Assembly (NCBI GenBank): GCA_963739975.1
Contig: CAVUCK010000006.1
Coordinates: 1-64,000 of the forward strand
Reading direction: 5' to 3'
Origin: JALZMG01 sp963739975
Lineage (GTDB): Bacteria > Actinomycetota > Acidimicrobiia > Acidimicrobiales > Ilumatobacteraceae
Length of the DNA: 64,000 nt
Shown here piece by piece: positions 1 to 8,350 of this stretch. Below the pieces are notes generated by a model. That model was not told the origin of the DNA and did no database searches. It saw nothing but the letters and a program-made list of their open reading frames with translations. A program made the translations under genes and the position numbers. Every line of letters begins with the position of its first letter. The first letter of the stretch is position 1.

Positions 1-379
1 CAACCGTCCACTCGGCTGGCGGGCAGGCAGCTGAGGCGTCGTCGGAGCCGGCCACCGAAGTCTCGGCCACGACGTCCCCGTTGACCACGGTCTTCCACGT
101 GCACCCAGCCGACCAATAGTTCCGGTTCTCCTCGACGATCAGCCGATACGAGGTGATGTTCGCGCTGGACCAGGAGGTACGCGCCTGGTCAAGTTCTTCC
201 GACACGACTCCAGTGGTATCCGGCGCGGTGACGGTGACGGTTGTCGCCGCTCCGGGTGCGTTCGTCACAAGAACAGTGGTGCTCGGAGCGGCGGGCGCGG
301 GCGTCGCGGACGCAGTCACGCCAGCGGCCGTCGGCAGTGGACGAGGACCACGACCAGAGAGCCCGCAGGTGAGCGCCAC
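1..379 (-). CDS. Secreted DUF6174-like protein, 3' end outside window (partial)
   Basis: Reading leftwards from a GTG at 379, the frame is open to the window edge (126 codons seen). After a Pro/Ala/Thr-rich linker (residues about 15-55) comes a segment with NITSYRLIVEE, a Cys-Thr-Trp-Lys stretch and VNGDVV. This resembles the DUF6174 pattern (a Trp-containing helix, an SYxxxV strand, then C...V.V.NG). Such proteins are usually exported, but no clean signal peptide is visible. The frame closes at a TAG just upstream, so the true N-terminus may have been lost or frameshifted. Function unknown; the family call is tentative. Confidence 0.5.
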   Translation of the reverse strand, partial: MALTCGLSGRGPRPLPTAAGVTASATPAPAAPSTTVLVTNAPGAATTVTVTAPDTTGVVSEELDQARTSWSSANITSYRLIVEENRNYWSAGCTWKTVVNGDVVAETSVAGSDDASAACPPAEWTV

Positions 380-941
380 GCGCTCGTTGCCAGCGTCGAC
401 TGTGCGTTGGGTGTGGACGGGCTACGTGCACTCGCGATCAGTGTCTTGGTCGTCGCGAGTGGATGCAGCACAGACCGTCGGACGTCCCCCACGAGTGATG
501 TCACGACACTCGATACACGAATCCCTCAAGTGCGAACAACAGCTCGTTGTCGACGCACGGTGCCCGAGACTGTGTTGCAGCTGGACGAGGTCGTCGGCGT
601 CGAAGCGGCGCAGAACCTAGTGGCACCGGCAGGGCCTCGGCTGCGATAACCCGTCGATCCTGTCCGAGAACGACATCCGCTAATCCCGGCCCACACCGGG
701 GATAACGCCGGGTGCCGGTCTACCGGTCTCGGTCAAACAGCGAGGGGTCAGTCCGGATCATCGGCCAGCGATCCGCGCGACAGTTCGGATCACGCTTCGG
801 CTGATCGTGGTGACGGGGACGTGGCTGCTGGCTCCGATCGCCACGGGGCTCGGCTTGTCTCGAACTACGCCCGGCCAGGCTTATGATCGCGGTCCTGGAC
901 CGTTTCGACGACTCGGCACGGTCGGACGAGAGGAACCTGAC
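380..941. other. Gene-poor stretch
   Basis: No convincing coding frame: the open frames here lack a ribosome binding site and protein-like composition. The only structure seen is the repeat at 698-718 with an imperfect inverted partner (taatcccgg at 681-689) just before it. Confidence 0.5.
698..718 (+). repeat. Dispersed repeat, copy A
   Basis: These 21 bases recur exactly at 6808-6828; the core is GGATAACGCCGGGTGCC. Weaker copies lie at 6103, 6773 and 7916. In several copies the motif is preceded by a CGA(g)AACGAC element (664-673 here). Confidence 0.75.
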
Positions 942-1307
942 ATGCGCCTGGTAACCGTCGTCACCGCATGTGTCGCTGCAGTTGGCATCGCGCTAGGAGC
1001 CGGCACACCGTCGGCTTCGGCGGAGGGATGCGCCTCCACTTGTTCCGTCGGCGGTGCCGGAACAGGCGGCCAGAGCTCGGACGGCAAGGCCAAAGGTTTC
1101 CACGTCCAGCAGCCGAGCACCGGCTTCCCTGGCTCGACCTTTACCAACTCCGGCAACCAGATCGCCGGCAATATCTCGCTCCAGGGCACGGCAGACGGCA
1201 TGGGAGCCGGGGCGTTCACGCCGCAGGGTGTCGTGGTCGGACACTACGACGGCGTCGTTGCTGAGTTCTTCGGCATCGACGGCACGTGCAACGGAGTCTG
1301 CGGGTAG
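942..1307 (+). CDS. Small secreted protein of unknown function
   Basis: Predicted 121 aa. The ATG at 942 is chosen because it follows a purine-rich GAGAGGAA and begins a typical signal peptide: MRLV, a hydrophobic core ACVAAVGIALGAG and an ASA-type cleavage site near residue 25. The mature part is Gly/Ser-rich with two Cys close to its start (CASTC) and two at the end (CNGVCG), which suggests disulfides after export. I recognise no domain. An in-frame extension upstream to 807 is less likely, since it would bury the signal peptide. Confidence 0.55.
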   Translation: MRLVTVVTACVAAVGIALGAGTPSASAEGCASTCSVGGAGTGGQSSDGKAKGFHVQQPSTGFPGSTFTNSGNQIAGNISLQGTADGMGAGAFTPQGVVVGHYDGVVAEFFGIDGTCNGVCG

Positions 1308-1463
1308 TACCGGGCGACCGCGAGTCAGCCCCCTGACTCCGCGCTTGGCGTCAACACCAACAACGTGCTGCGCGCTCTGCGGCTACTCCGCGATAAGGCC
1401 TGTGGAGTTCCGCCGTGGCCGAGGCATCTCCGTCGCCGCGACATGAGAATGGGGTGTTCGTGC

Positions 1464-2118
1464 TCAGTGACAGTGGCGCCGGGTTGCGTCCGGGCACGTC
1501 GAAGCAGGCTGAGGGGTCAGCTGGCTCCGTGCCGAGCGCGGTGCTGGGACCGGGGCGAGGACCGCGGCGCCGAAGATCGCGACGGCCACCTGCTACGGCG
1601 AGGGTGCCGGCCCGAACCACAGGATCTCGGCGCGAGTCGCCCGGCCGACAGCGTCGAGCATGTCCCCCGAGGGCGCTGCCGGTCGGGTCGAGACGGCTGG
1701 CCATCGTGTCGAGCCGGTAGGTGGCGACGGTGTCGTCGGAACGCACGACGTCGTTGTTAGCCCGTGCTCGACGCAGCCAGCCCCGCACGGTCGTCGCCGG
1801 GCGGTCGACCTGGGCGGCGACGCGGCGGTGGCCGGCGCCGCTGGCGGCGGCGAGCAGGGCGGCGCCGACGACCTCGACGGGGTCAGGGCGCCGCGGGAAG
1901 CTGCGGGTGGAGACGAGCACGTGGGTGACCCGACAGGCCCGGCAGCGGGCCAGGCGCGGCCGGTGGGTCTCGCTGCGCCCGGCGCTAAGACGCAGCACCC
2001 GCGGTCGAGCCTGGCGCCCCACGGGCCGAGCTGGCCGCCGCACGACCCGTCGGCGCACACGAACGTTCCCGCGTCGAGGCAGCGCGGTGGCGGAACGGAC
2101 GTCGTGGATCAGCAGCAT
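1464..2118 (-). pseudogene. Degenerate DUF6431 protein (transposon-associated)
   Basis: The pieces of one DUF6431 protein are spread over three frames. The start MLLIHDVRSATALP is followed, after a shift near 2080, by CADGSCGGQLGPWG, the usual zinc-binding N-terminus. After a second shift come RCRACRVTHVLV and GAGHRRVAAQVDRPATTVRG, the helix-turn-helix. A third shift gives LDAVGRATRAEILWFG and a stop, and a last frame reads VAVAIFGAAVLAPVPAP to a TGA at 1464. Proteins of this family usually sit beside integrases or transposases in actinobacteria. At least three shifts and an internal stop make this a dead copy. Confidence 0.75.
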
Positions 2119-2441
2119 CGGCAAGCACGCCCGCCAGCGTGACCGACGTGGTCGACGCCGGGGGGGCGAGTCCGTGTCGCACATTGCCCGAACAGGAGGT
2201 GCCGCCACCAACCGACCTCCACCGGTGCCGACCACGCTGCCGCCACCGCGAGGACGAACCATCCTCACCGTCGATGTCGCCCAGGACCCCGCCCATCGTC
2301 ATCCAACATGTCGCTCAACAGGTTCCCCTCACGAGACACCTCAACCGCTGCGTTCGCTACGACGGTCGAAGAGTCAGAGGTCGTCGACTAGCGGCCAGAG
2401 ATGCGCGCTTACCGCAGGCCGGCTGACGTGCAGAGGAGGGT
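2119..2441. other. Intergenic stretch, nothing recognised
   Basis: Short open frames on both strands have no ribosome binding site and low-complexity Arg-rich translations. The stretch probably contains further remains of the element to which the DUF6431 fragment belonged, but no transposase motif could be read. Confidence 0.4.
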
Positions 2442-3020
2442 TCAGTGGCTGCTCGGCCTTGGGCGGGGCGTCGGTGGGGAGCCGTCGTGCGGGTCGAGTT
2501 CGCGTTCGACTTCGTCGATGAGGTCGAGGTGTAGCTGGAGGAGACGGCGCAGGAACCCGACGATGAGGAGGAGGTACTTGCTTCGGTGGGGTAGGTGCTC
2601 GGCGCCTGCTTCGGTCTCGGAGAGGCGCTGGGACAGGTCAGCGATGTCGTCCCGTAGCGCGGCGATGCTGTGGCGGGTCGGCGATTCGCCGACGAGGTCG
2701 GCGATGAGCAGACGCTGCAGGGCCTCACTCTTCAGTGGCGTGAAGTGGACTGGTGTCCGCGCCCAGTCGCGCAGCGCCTGAAGGCCGCGGTCGGTCAGCG
2801 TGTAGACGGTTCGTTCGCGGGTCTTGCCCGGTTCCTTGTGCGCTTGCAGGTAGCCGAGCTCGGCGAGCCGCTTCGGCTCGACGTAGTACTGGCTCTCCCC
2901 GGCCCAGGCGAGGATCCGGCCGCGTCGCACCATTTCGTGAAGGTCGTGGGGCCCGGCACCAGTGGTGCCGATGAGACCCAGGATCTCGTAGGAGAACAGG
3001 CTCAGCTCATCCCTTGACAT
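2442..3020 (-). CDS. PadR-family transcriptional regulator
   Basis: Predicted 192 aa, normal for the family. Residues 1-90 form the PadR winged helix (SYEILGLIG, YYVEPKRLAELGYL, then the wing TVYTLTDRGLQAL). Residues 100-175 form the C-terminal helical dimerisation part, which ends in a Pro/Ser-rich tail. The ATG at 3020 is preferred because the frame upstream runs through the operator-promoter region without protein-like content. The gene is divergent from the NAD(P)-binding protein at 3076, and its start codon abuts two palindromes it probably binds. PadR proteins typically repress a neighbouring detoxification or efflux gene and are released by phenolic or drug-like ligands; the ligand here is unknown. 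Confidence 0.88.
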   Translation of the reverse strand: MSRDELSLFSYEILGLIGTTGAGPHDLHEMVRRGRILAWAGESQYYVEPKRLAELGYLQAHKEPGKTRERTVYTLTDRGLQALRDWARTPVHFTPLKSEALQRLLIADLVGESPTRHSIAALRDDIADLSQRLSETEAGAEHLPHRSKYLLLIVGFLRRLLQLHLDLIDEVERELDPHDGSPPTPRPRPSSH

Positions 3021-3055
3021 AGCTATGGAGCATAGCATATAACTATGATTCATAG
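3014..3055 (+). promoter_or_regulatory. Rightward promoter with two PadR-type palindromic operators
   Basis: A near-consensus promoter can be read: TTGACA (3014-3019), an 18-bp spacer, and TATAAC (3038-3043). Two copies of the same palindrome are present: CTATGGAGCATAG (3023-3035), exactly within the spacer, and CTATGATTCATAG (3043-3055), at the end of the -10 box. Their centres are 20 bp apart, two helical turns, so two dimers would bind the same face. The sites control the reductase gene and, since they abut the PadR start, probably padR itself. Confidence 0.8.
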
Positions 3056-3075
3056 TATTAGGGAGAGAGGCAGAG

Positions 3076-3954
3076 ATGATCTTGATCACCGGAGCAACGG
3101 GCCGCACCGGCTCGGAGGTGGTGCGAGCACTGCTCGACAAGGGACGAGCGGTGCGCGCCTTCGTGCGAGATCCAGACACGGCGCAGCGCCTCTTCGGCGA
3201 CGCCGTCGAGCTGGCGGTGGGCGACTTCGCCGATCCGGCGTCGGTACAGGCCTCGCTCGAAGGCGTCGAGCAGATGTTCCTGTCCGGCGCCGACGACCCG
3301 CGGCGGGTCGAATGGGAGACCGCCGCCATCGACGTCGCAGCAGCCAGTGACGTTCGACGAATCGTCAAGCTCTCATCGATCGACGCCGAGCCGGGAAGTC
3401 CGGTGGCGTTCTGGGACTGGCACGGCCGAATCGAGCACCACCTCAGGGCGTCGGAGATCCCCGCCGTGGTGCTGCGGTCGAGCTTCTTCATGTCGAACTT
3501 GCTCGCCGCCGCCGAACAGGTCGCTGGCGAGGGTCGCCTCTACGCCCCCGCAGGCGCAGCGAGGATCGCCATGGTCGATCCCCGCGACGTCGGCGCCGCG
3601 GCGGCAGCCGTGCTGACCACCGCGGGCCACGATCACCGGACCTACGTGCTGACCGGGCCGGAGGCGATCACCCACACCCAGGTGGCGGCCGAGCTCTCGG
3701 CGGCCACAAACGAGGCGGTCGAGTTCGTCGACGTCCCCGACGACACCGCGAGGCAGGCCATGACCCGACAGGGCGTGCCCGATGTCGTCGCCCGACAGGT
3801 CGTCGAGGTCTACGCCATGCTGCGCCGGGGCGCCGGCGAGCGGGTGACGAACACCGTCGAGTCACTGACCGGGCGCCGCCCACGCGGCTTCGCCTTCTTC
3901 GCCCGCGACCACGCCCACGTCTTCACCCCAGCCGCCGTGGGAGCCGAGCAATGA
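3076..3954 (+). CDS. NmrA-like NAD(P)-binding protein (atypical SDR)
   Basis: Predicted 292 aa. It starts with the dinucleotide-binding signature LITGATGRTGSEVV (GxTGxxG). The middle carries the usual SSIDAEPGSP and VVLRSSFFMSNLL segments of the HSCARG/QorB-like group of extended SDRs. These proteins bind NADP(H) and act as quinone or azo reductases, or as redox sensors without a catalytic Tyr-Lys pair. The ATG at 3076 follows GGGAGAGAGG. The gene is the likely target of the divergent PadR, so it is probably induced by a small toxic compound. Its stop overlaps the next start (ATGA at 3951). Confidence 0.88.
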   Translation: MILITGATGRTGSEVVRALLDKGRAVRAFVRDPDTAQRLFGDAVELAVGDFADPASVQASLEGVEQMFLSGADDPRRVEWETAAIDVAAASDVRRIVKLSSIDAEPGSPVAFWDWHGRIEHHLRASEIPAVVLRSSFFMSNLLAAAEQVAGEGRLYAPAGAARIAMVDPRDVGAAAAAVLTTAGHDHRTYVLTGPEAITHTQVAAELSAATNEAVEFVDVPDDTARQAMTRQGVPDVVARQVVEVYAMLRRGAGERVTNTVESLTGRRPRGFAFFARDHAHVFTPAAVGAEQ

Positions 3955-4446
3955 CCCGTTCGGACTCCTCAACTCCGACCATGAGAAAGCACCGCACGAT
4001 GATGACCGACGCCAACAAGGCCCTGATCCGCCGGATCTTCAACGAAGTGATCCCCCACGGAGACCGCGCCACCATGCGCCAGCTGTTCACCCCCGACTGG
4101 GTCGACCACGATCCGTTGCCGGGACAGCCCGCCGGCCTCGACGGCGCCGAATACGTGGTGTCAACGATGCACACCGCCCACCCCGATCTGCGGTTCACCA
4201 TCGATCACCTGATCGCCGAAGTCAGACCTGGTCGTCATCCGCTGGACGCTGCACGGCACCAACACCGGCCCGATGCTCGGCCGCCCACCCACCGATCAGC
4301 CCGTCGAACTCGCCGCCATCGTCATCTTCCGCATCGCAGACGGCAAGATCGCAGAACGCTGGGCGGGCTGGAAACCAGGCCGCTCACCGCAAACCCACCC
4401 CGCCCTCGCACCGCCCGCCCCGAAGGTCTCCCAGCCGGCGGGCTGA
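3951..4446 (+). pseudogene. SnoaL-like/ester-cyclase-type protein, frameshifted
   Basis: The first part reads IRRIFNEVIPHGDRATMRQL and PDWVDHDPLPGQPAG, typical of SnoaL-like polyketide-cyclase-fold proteins. Near 4225-4232 one extra base shifts the frame. In the +1 frame the same domain continues as VVIRWTLHGTNTGPMLGRPP and ADGKIAERWAGWKPG, ending at a TGA at 4446. The repaired protein would be about 150-165 aa, normal for the family. It is translationally coupled to the NmrA-like gene. Either a recent mutation or a sequence error; the substrate is unknown. Likely starts are 3951, 3981 or 3999. Confidence 0.7.
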
Positions 4447-4603
4447 CCGGCGTCGGAAGGGACTGCGGCCGAACTCGAGACCTTCGAGCCCGACGGCGCC
4501 CTCGGCACGCCGTTCGGCTTGCTCGCCAACACGACGCTCGGCGGGCGGGCCGGCCAGCCCGCCCGCCACGGTCGTCGCAGCTTGACCACGAAAGGACTCT
4601 CCA

Positions 4604-5527
4604 GTGACCACCAGCACTACGTCCGCCTCCACAGCGACTACCGACAGTCGTCGCCGACGGCGCCGCGCCGCGGTTGCGACGCTCCTCGCCGCCCTCGGAC
4701 TGCCGGCGACGGTCGTCGCCGCCCCGAGCGATGCCACGTCGCTGACTTGCGGCTCGATGGTCACCGCCGACCTCCGCCTCGAGACCGACCTCGTTGACTG
4801 CCCCGAGTTCGGCCTCGTGGTCGGCGCCCCCGACATCACCATCGACCTCAACGGTCACGTGATCGACGGCACCGGTTCGGGAGTGGGGATCGACAACAAC
4901 GGCCGCCACGACGGCATCCACATCACCGGTGGCCGGGTCACCGGCTTCAGCCAAGGTGTGGACCTGCTGGAGACCAGCGGGGCGCAGGTCGATCGGATGA
5001 CGTTCGAGGCCAACGCCATCGGCGTCTCGATCAGCAACTCGGACCACGTCGTCATCGACCGAATCGATGCAGTTGCCAACGACTTCACCGGCATGTCGTT
5101 CTCGTTCAACGAGCACCTCACGGTCTCCCGCAGCGTTGTCAGCGGCAGCGGGTTCGGCGGGATCTTCGACCAATTCTCAACAGCCAGCCGCTACGACAGC
5201 AACACGTTCACCGACAACCGCTTCTTCGGCCTCCGGTTGGAGACCGTCGAGCAAGCCGTGCTCGTCCGCAACAGGGCCGATGGTAACGAATTCGACGGGA
5301 TCCGTCTCGGGTTCTGGACGACCCACGCGATGCTCGAGCGCAACAGCACGGTTGGCAATGGCGCCGATGGGTTCAGCATCGACGAGCCCGGCAACACGCT
5401 CCGGCGCAACGAGGCGTTCGACAACGGCGGCGTCGGCATCGCCGCCCCCGCCGGCACGAGCGACAGTGGCCGCAACCGCGCCGCCGGCAACGCCGGCGGT
5501 GACTGCACGGGCGTGACGTGCGGGTGA
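4604..5527 (+). CDS. Secreted right-handed parallel beta-helix protein
   Basis: Predicted 307 aa, GTG start after AAAGGACT. A twin-arginine-rich N-terminus followed by AAVATLLAALGLPATVVAAP is a signal peptide, and a single disulfide-type Cys pair follows. From residue 70 onward the protein is made of about 22-residue repeats of Asp/Asn-rich turns and short strands (DITIDLNGHVI, GIHITGGRVTGF, GVSISNSDHVVIDRI), the CASH/beta-helix pattern of surface carbohydrate-active or adhesive proteins. No catalytic Asp cluster of pectate lyases could be identified. It ends with CTGVTCG. It stands alone; its role on the cell surface is unknown. Confidence 0.8.
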   Translation: MTTSTTSASTATTDSRRRRRRAAVATLLAALGLPATVVAAPSDATSLTCGSMVTADLRLETDLVDCPEFGLVVGAPDITIDLNGHVIDGTGSGVGIDNNGRHDGIHITGGRVTGFSQGVDLLETSGAQVDRMTFEANAIGVSISNSDHVVIDRIDAVANDFTGMSFSFNEHLTVSRSVVSGSGFGGIFDQFSTASRYDSNTFTDNRFFGLRLETVEQAVLVRNRADGNEFDGIRLGFWTTHAMLERNSTVGNGADGFSIDEPGNTLRRNEAFDNGGVGIAAPAGTSDSGRNRAAGNAGGDCTGVTCG

Positions 5528-5534
5528 TCGGGCT

Positions 5535-5822
5535 TCACTGCTCGCAGCGCTCGAGCATCTGCTCGACGGCGGCGGTCTCGGCGGCGGTGACGGTGAGCGC
5601 CCACGCCGTCTTGTTCGCGATCCCAGTCCTTGGCGTAGGTGCAGCGGGCGGCGTGGTTTGGCGGCTGCCAGGCGTCGGGTGGAGCATCCGCCTTGGCCCG
5701 GTTCTGGCTGGCGCTGACGACGGTAAGGGTCGGGGTCGTCAGGTCGTTGGCGAAGGCGATGCGTCACCCAGGTTCCGCGCTCAGGCGCCGGCTTGCCAGG
5801 CGTGGGCCAGCGGCACGAAGTG
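5535..5822 (-). pseudogene. Secreted DUF1524 (HNH/GmrSD-type) nuclease, broken C-terminal part
   Basis: Read leftwards, FVPLAHAWQAGA is followed by a stop. Another frame then gives RIAFANDLT, SQNRAKADAPPDAWQP and RCTYAKDW, and after one more shift ANKTAWALTVTAAETAAVEQ runs to the TGA at 5535. These are the ordered landmarks of actinobacterial secreted HNH proteins with a DUF1524 domain. The upstream catalytic DGDT/HxVP half is missing and is replaced by the transposase remnant beginning near 5850. Nonfunctional. Confidence 0.75.
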
Positions 5823-5848
5823 TTATCTGGCTCCGCGCGTCACCGATT

Positions 5849-6005
5849 TCACGCCGCCTCGCCACGTTCGTCGGTCCGGGCGGTCCGGCGGAGCTGTGAC
5901 AAACGGCGGTGGTTGTGGCAGTCGATGTAGCCGGCGACCACCCGGCGAGCCTGGTCCTTGGTGGCGCATGACGACGGCTCGGCGTTTGACTCGGCAGCCT
6001 CGCAA
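5849..6005 (-). pseudogene. Transposase C-terminal remnant, probably IS3 type
   Basis: In one leftward frame the sequence ATKDQARRVVAGYID, then HNHRRLSQ, runs to a TGA at 5849. The order ATxxQARR...YI...N.RRLS is that of the end of IS3-family OrfB transposases, after the third catalytic residue. Nothing of the catalytic core is present. Its edge coincides with the point where the DUF1524 nuclease homology ends, so this element probably truncated that gene. Confidence 0.5.
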
Positions 6006-6102
6006 TCGGCGTTCACGAGCCGTCACGGCCTCCGTCCGGCGGCACGCGCGCCGAACGCTCGGGCGAGGAGTGTCCTCGAACGACGGTCAGTGTCAGAGTC
6101 GA

Positions 6103-6138
6103 GGGATAATCCCGGGTCGCCGCGTGCTGGATCGCCGG
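6103..6138 (+). repeat. Dispersed repeat, copy B
   Basis: GGGATAATCCCGGG followed by CGCGTGCTGGATCGCCGG. The second half matches 7934-7952 with one change. A CTCGAACGAC element lies upstream at 6075-6084, as in copies A and E. It immediately precedes the acetyltransferase start at 6171. Confidence 0.6.
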
Positions 6139-6170
6139 ACGGCGGCTGCCGGGCTCCGTACGATGCGTTC

Positions 6171-6719
6171 GTGGGCGACGCCAGCATCGTCCGTTCGACT
6201 CGGACCGAGGATCTGGACAGCGAAGCGCGAGCGTCAATCATTACGGTCTGCATCGAGGCGCACACGAGCGAGGAGTTCAACAGCCTGTTCTCGTACGTCC
6301 CCAGCGGAGGTCGACACGTGCTCGGCTATCGAGACTTTCAACTGGTGAGTCACGCCGTGGCGACCACGAGATGGGTGCAGCCCGCGCGTCAGCCACCGCT
6401 GAAAACCGCGTACGTCGATGCGGTCTCCACTCTGCCGGTTTACCAAGGGCTTGGCTACGCCAGTGCGGTCATGCGCCGACTGGCTGACGACATCGATGGC
6501 CACTTCGCCATCGGATGCCTCCAGACCGACCGCGCTGGCTTCTACGAGCGCCTGGGTTGGGAGCTGTGGCGAGGTCCCATGGCAGGACGACGCGTCGACG
6601 GAAGCCTCGTTCCTACCCGTGACCAAACGGGTGTCATGGTCCTGCGGCTCACCGACACTCCCGACCTCGATCTCGGCGCCATGCTCACCATCGAGTGTCA
6701 GCCCAGCCGCATCTGGTAG
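6171..6719 (+). CDS. GNAT acetyltransferase resembling aminoglycoside 2'-N-acetyltransferases
   Basis: Predicted 182 aa from the GTG at 6171. The layout follows the AAC(2')-I family: TEDLDSEARASI near the start, a GGRHVLGYRD strand, AYVDAVSTLPVYQGLGYAS for the acetyl-CoA loop, and FYERLGWELWRGP. A C-terminal VLRLTDTPDLDL block is followed by a terminal Trp, as in the mycobacterial enzymes, which are of similar length. I infer the relation from these landmarks; identity is not high and the natural substrate may be unrelated to drugs. The gene stands alone between repeat copies B and C, and its frame extends upstream without coding character. Confidence 0.65.
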   Translation: MGDASIVRSTRTEDLDSEARASIITVCIEAHTSEEFNSLFSYVPSGGRHVLGYRDFQLVSHAVATTRWVQPARQPPLKTAYVDAVSTLPVYQGLGYASAVMRRLADDIDGHFAIGCLQTDRAGFYERLGWELWRGPMAGRRVDGSLVPTRDQTGVMVLRLTDTPDLDLGAMLTIECQPSRIW

Positions 6720-6772
6720 CAACTTCTCCCACACGCCGTAAACCGGACTAGCCACCGCCGGCCACGCGATCC

Positions 6773-6828
6773 GGGGATAACGACGCGCAGTCACGACCCG
6801 CTCGCGAGGGGATAACGCCGGGTGCCGG
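6773..6828 (+). repeat. Dispersed repeats, copies C and D
   Basis: Copy C is GGGGATAACGACGCGCAG at 6773-6790. Copy D at 6808-6828 is identical over 21 nt to 698-718. They sit head to tail, 35 bp apart, between two acetyltransferase genes. Confidence 0.75.
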
Positions 6829-6839
6829 CGCCGCGCGTC

Positions 6840-7337
6840 TCACGGTCGGGTGACGACCCGTTCGAACTCGAGCTCGTGCCGTACCGGGATGCCGCCGCCG
6901 ATCATGGGAATCGACGGCTTGACCCGACGGGAGGCGTCCGCTCCGTCGCGGACCAGGCGACGCAGGTCCATACCCCACTGCTGGTAGAACGCGAACGCTC
7001 GGAGGTTGTCGTTCGTCGTGATCAACCACAGGCGCGGCGCCCCTCGCTGTAGCGCGTGCTCGTACACCGCATCCATCAACGCTCGACCGACGCCTCGTCG
7101 CTCCTCCAGCGCCTGAACCGTGACGACTTCGATCCCGTCGGCACGGTCGAAATAGGTGAGCAGACCAACACGCAGATCGCCATCGACGGCGACGTAGCCA
7201 GGGAGCTGTGCGGCGTCGACGAGCTCGGCGAGTCGGGCGACGGTCGTCGTACCCCAGCCACGCTCAAGCGTCGCCAGCTTCCACCATTGATCTTCGTCGT
7301 TGAGTGATCTGACAAACACCTGAGATCGTCGCGCCAC
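6840..7337 (-). CDS. GNAT family N-acetyltransferase
   Basis: Predicted 165 aa from a GTG at 7337. The acetyl-CoA motif is ALEERRGVGRALMDAVYEHA (Q/RxxGxG/A type), followed by NDNLRAFAFYQQWGM, the usual alpha4-beta6 region. The N-terminus VFVRSLNDEDQWWKLATLER is typical of small acetyltransferases acting on unknown small molecules or peptides. It transcribes towards repeat copy D, and its stop lies 11 nt from that repeat. A longer frame upstream lacks domain content. Confidence 0.82.
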   Translation of the reverse strand: MARRSQVFVRSLNDEDQWWKLATLERGWGTTTVARLAELVDAAQLPGYVAVDGDLRVGLLTYFDRADGIEVVTVQALEERRGVGRALMDAVYEHALQRGAPRLWLITTNDNLRAFAFYQQWGMDLRRLVRDGADASRRVKPSIPMIGGGIPVRHELEFERVVTRP

Positions 7338-7464
7338 GAGCGAACACTCGAACGCCGCCGGGTGCACGCCGTCCGATACCAACGGGGATAGTCCCAGGCG
7401 CACACGTCCGGTACCGCCGGCGGGATGACGGTCCACGTTCGAGCGCCTGGCACGATTCCGTCGC

Positions 7465-7923
7465 GTGGCGACTCGTCGGGTGCAGCTCCGTCGCGACATT
7501 CGCGAGGCTCGTCGACGAATGGTCGTTCCGGAGCCGATCCCTCCAATCGACGACGGCGGCGGCGCTGGATGGAACGTGTCGAGCACGATCTCACTGCCGA
7601 ACAGTGGATGGCGCTCCAGGAGGCGTGGGGTGGCTGTGCGTACTGCAACGCGTCCGACCGTCGCCTGCAACGCGACTGTGTGCTCGCGGTCTCCCGTAGG
7701 GGGCCGCTACACGCTCGACAACGTGGTGCCGGCCTGCGGATCGTGCAACGCCAGCAAGTGCAACGACGAGGTCACCGGCTGGTTGCGCCGACGGCGACTC
7801 GACAAGCGGATGTTCCGGCTCCGCCACCTTGAGATCGGTGCCGCGCTCCAAGCGCGGTTCCGCCCGGGGCCACAGGGGAGCCCGGCGGCGACGCCGACAA
7901 GTGCCCGAGAACGACGGGATTAA
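7465..7923 (+). pseudogene. HNH endonuclease with two compensating frameshifts
   Basis: The start frame reads VQLRRDIREARRRMVVPEP. In a run of GGC near 7557-7565 the homology moves to another frame, RWMERVEHDLTAEQW then WGGCAYCNASDRRLQ. At a G5 run near 7697 it returns as RYTLDNVVPACGSCNASKCN and DEVTGWLRRRRLDKRMF. Two CxxC zinc knuckles and the NVVPACxxCN core define an HNH nuclease of the type found in mobile regions. Both shifts are in low-complexity runs, so sequence error is possible. The TAA stop lies inside repeat copy E. Confidence 0.75.
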
Positions 7924-7952
7924 CGCCGGGCTGGCGCGTCCTGGATCGCCGG
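7916..7952 (+). repeat. Dispersed repeat, copy E
   Basis: GGGATTAACGCCGGG followed by GCGCGTCCTGGATCGCCGG, related to copy B over its whole length and preceded by CGAGAACGAC (7906-7915). It overlaps the end of the HNH gene. Confidence 0.6.
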
Positions 7953-8023
7953 TTGTCGCCGAGCGTTCTATCGCCCGCCGGTCGCGTGCGACGATGTGCC
8001 ATCGAGGCGTGAGGGAGAAATCG

Positions 8024-8350
8024 ATGCCGTACGCGATGAATCGTGGATGCCGGATTGCATTCGATGTGACCGGTGCGGGGCCGACGGTAGTGCTGCAGGG
8101 CGGGCTGACGAGCCGCAAGCTCGACGTCGAGCGTCTTGGCTACGTCGAGCTGTTCACGGACGCATATCAGGTCGTCAACGTCGATTCGCTCGGCCATGGC
8201 GACAGCGACACCCCGCGTGACCTCGGCCTGTACGGCGGGAGACAGCGTGCTGGCGACATCGCAGCGGTGATGGACGCTGTCGGCGTGGCGCGGGCCCACG
8301 TCGTGGGCTACTCGATGGGCGGTTGGATCGCGTCGAGATCCCCGAACTGA
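8024..8350 (+). pseudogene. Alpha/beta hydrolase truncated after the nucleophile elbow
   Basis: The ATG at 8024 follows GAGGGAGAAA. The frame gives the first third of an alpha/beta hydrolase: a beta3 strand TVVLQGGL, the acidic segment VVNVDSLGHGDSDTP, and VVGYSMGGW with the nucleophilic Ser. After that Trp the homology stops and the next bases are those of an ISL3-type transposase end. Only 108 aa remain of the usual 250-290, and the catalytic Asp and His are missing. Confidence 0.8.

Noticed and set aside
6103..7952. Integron attC sites
   Set aside because: The copies lack paired RYYYAAC and GTTRRRY core sites and no integrase gene is in the window; only the cassette-like layout remains.
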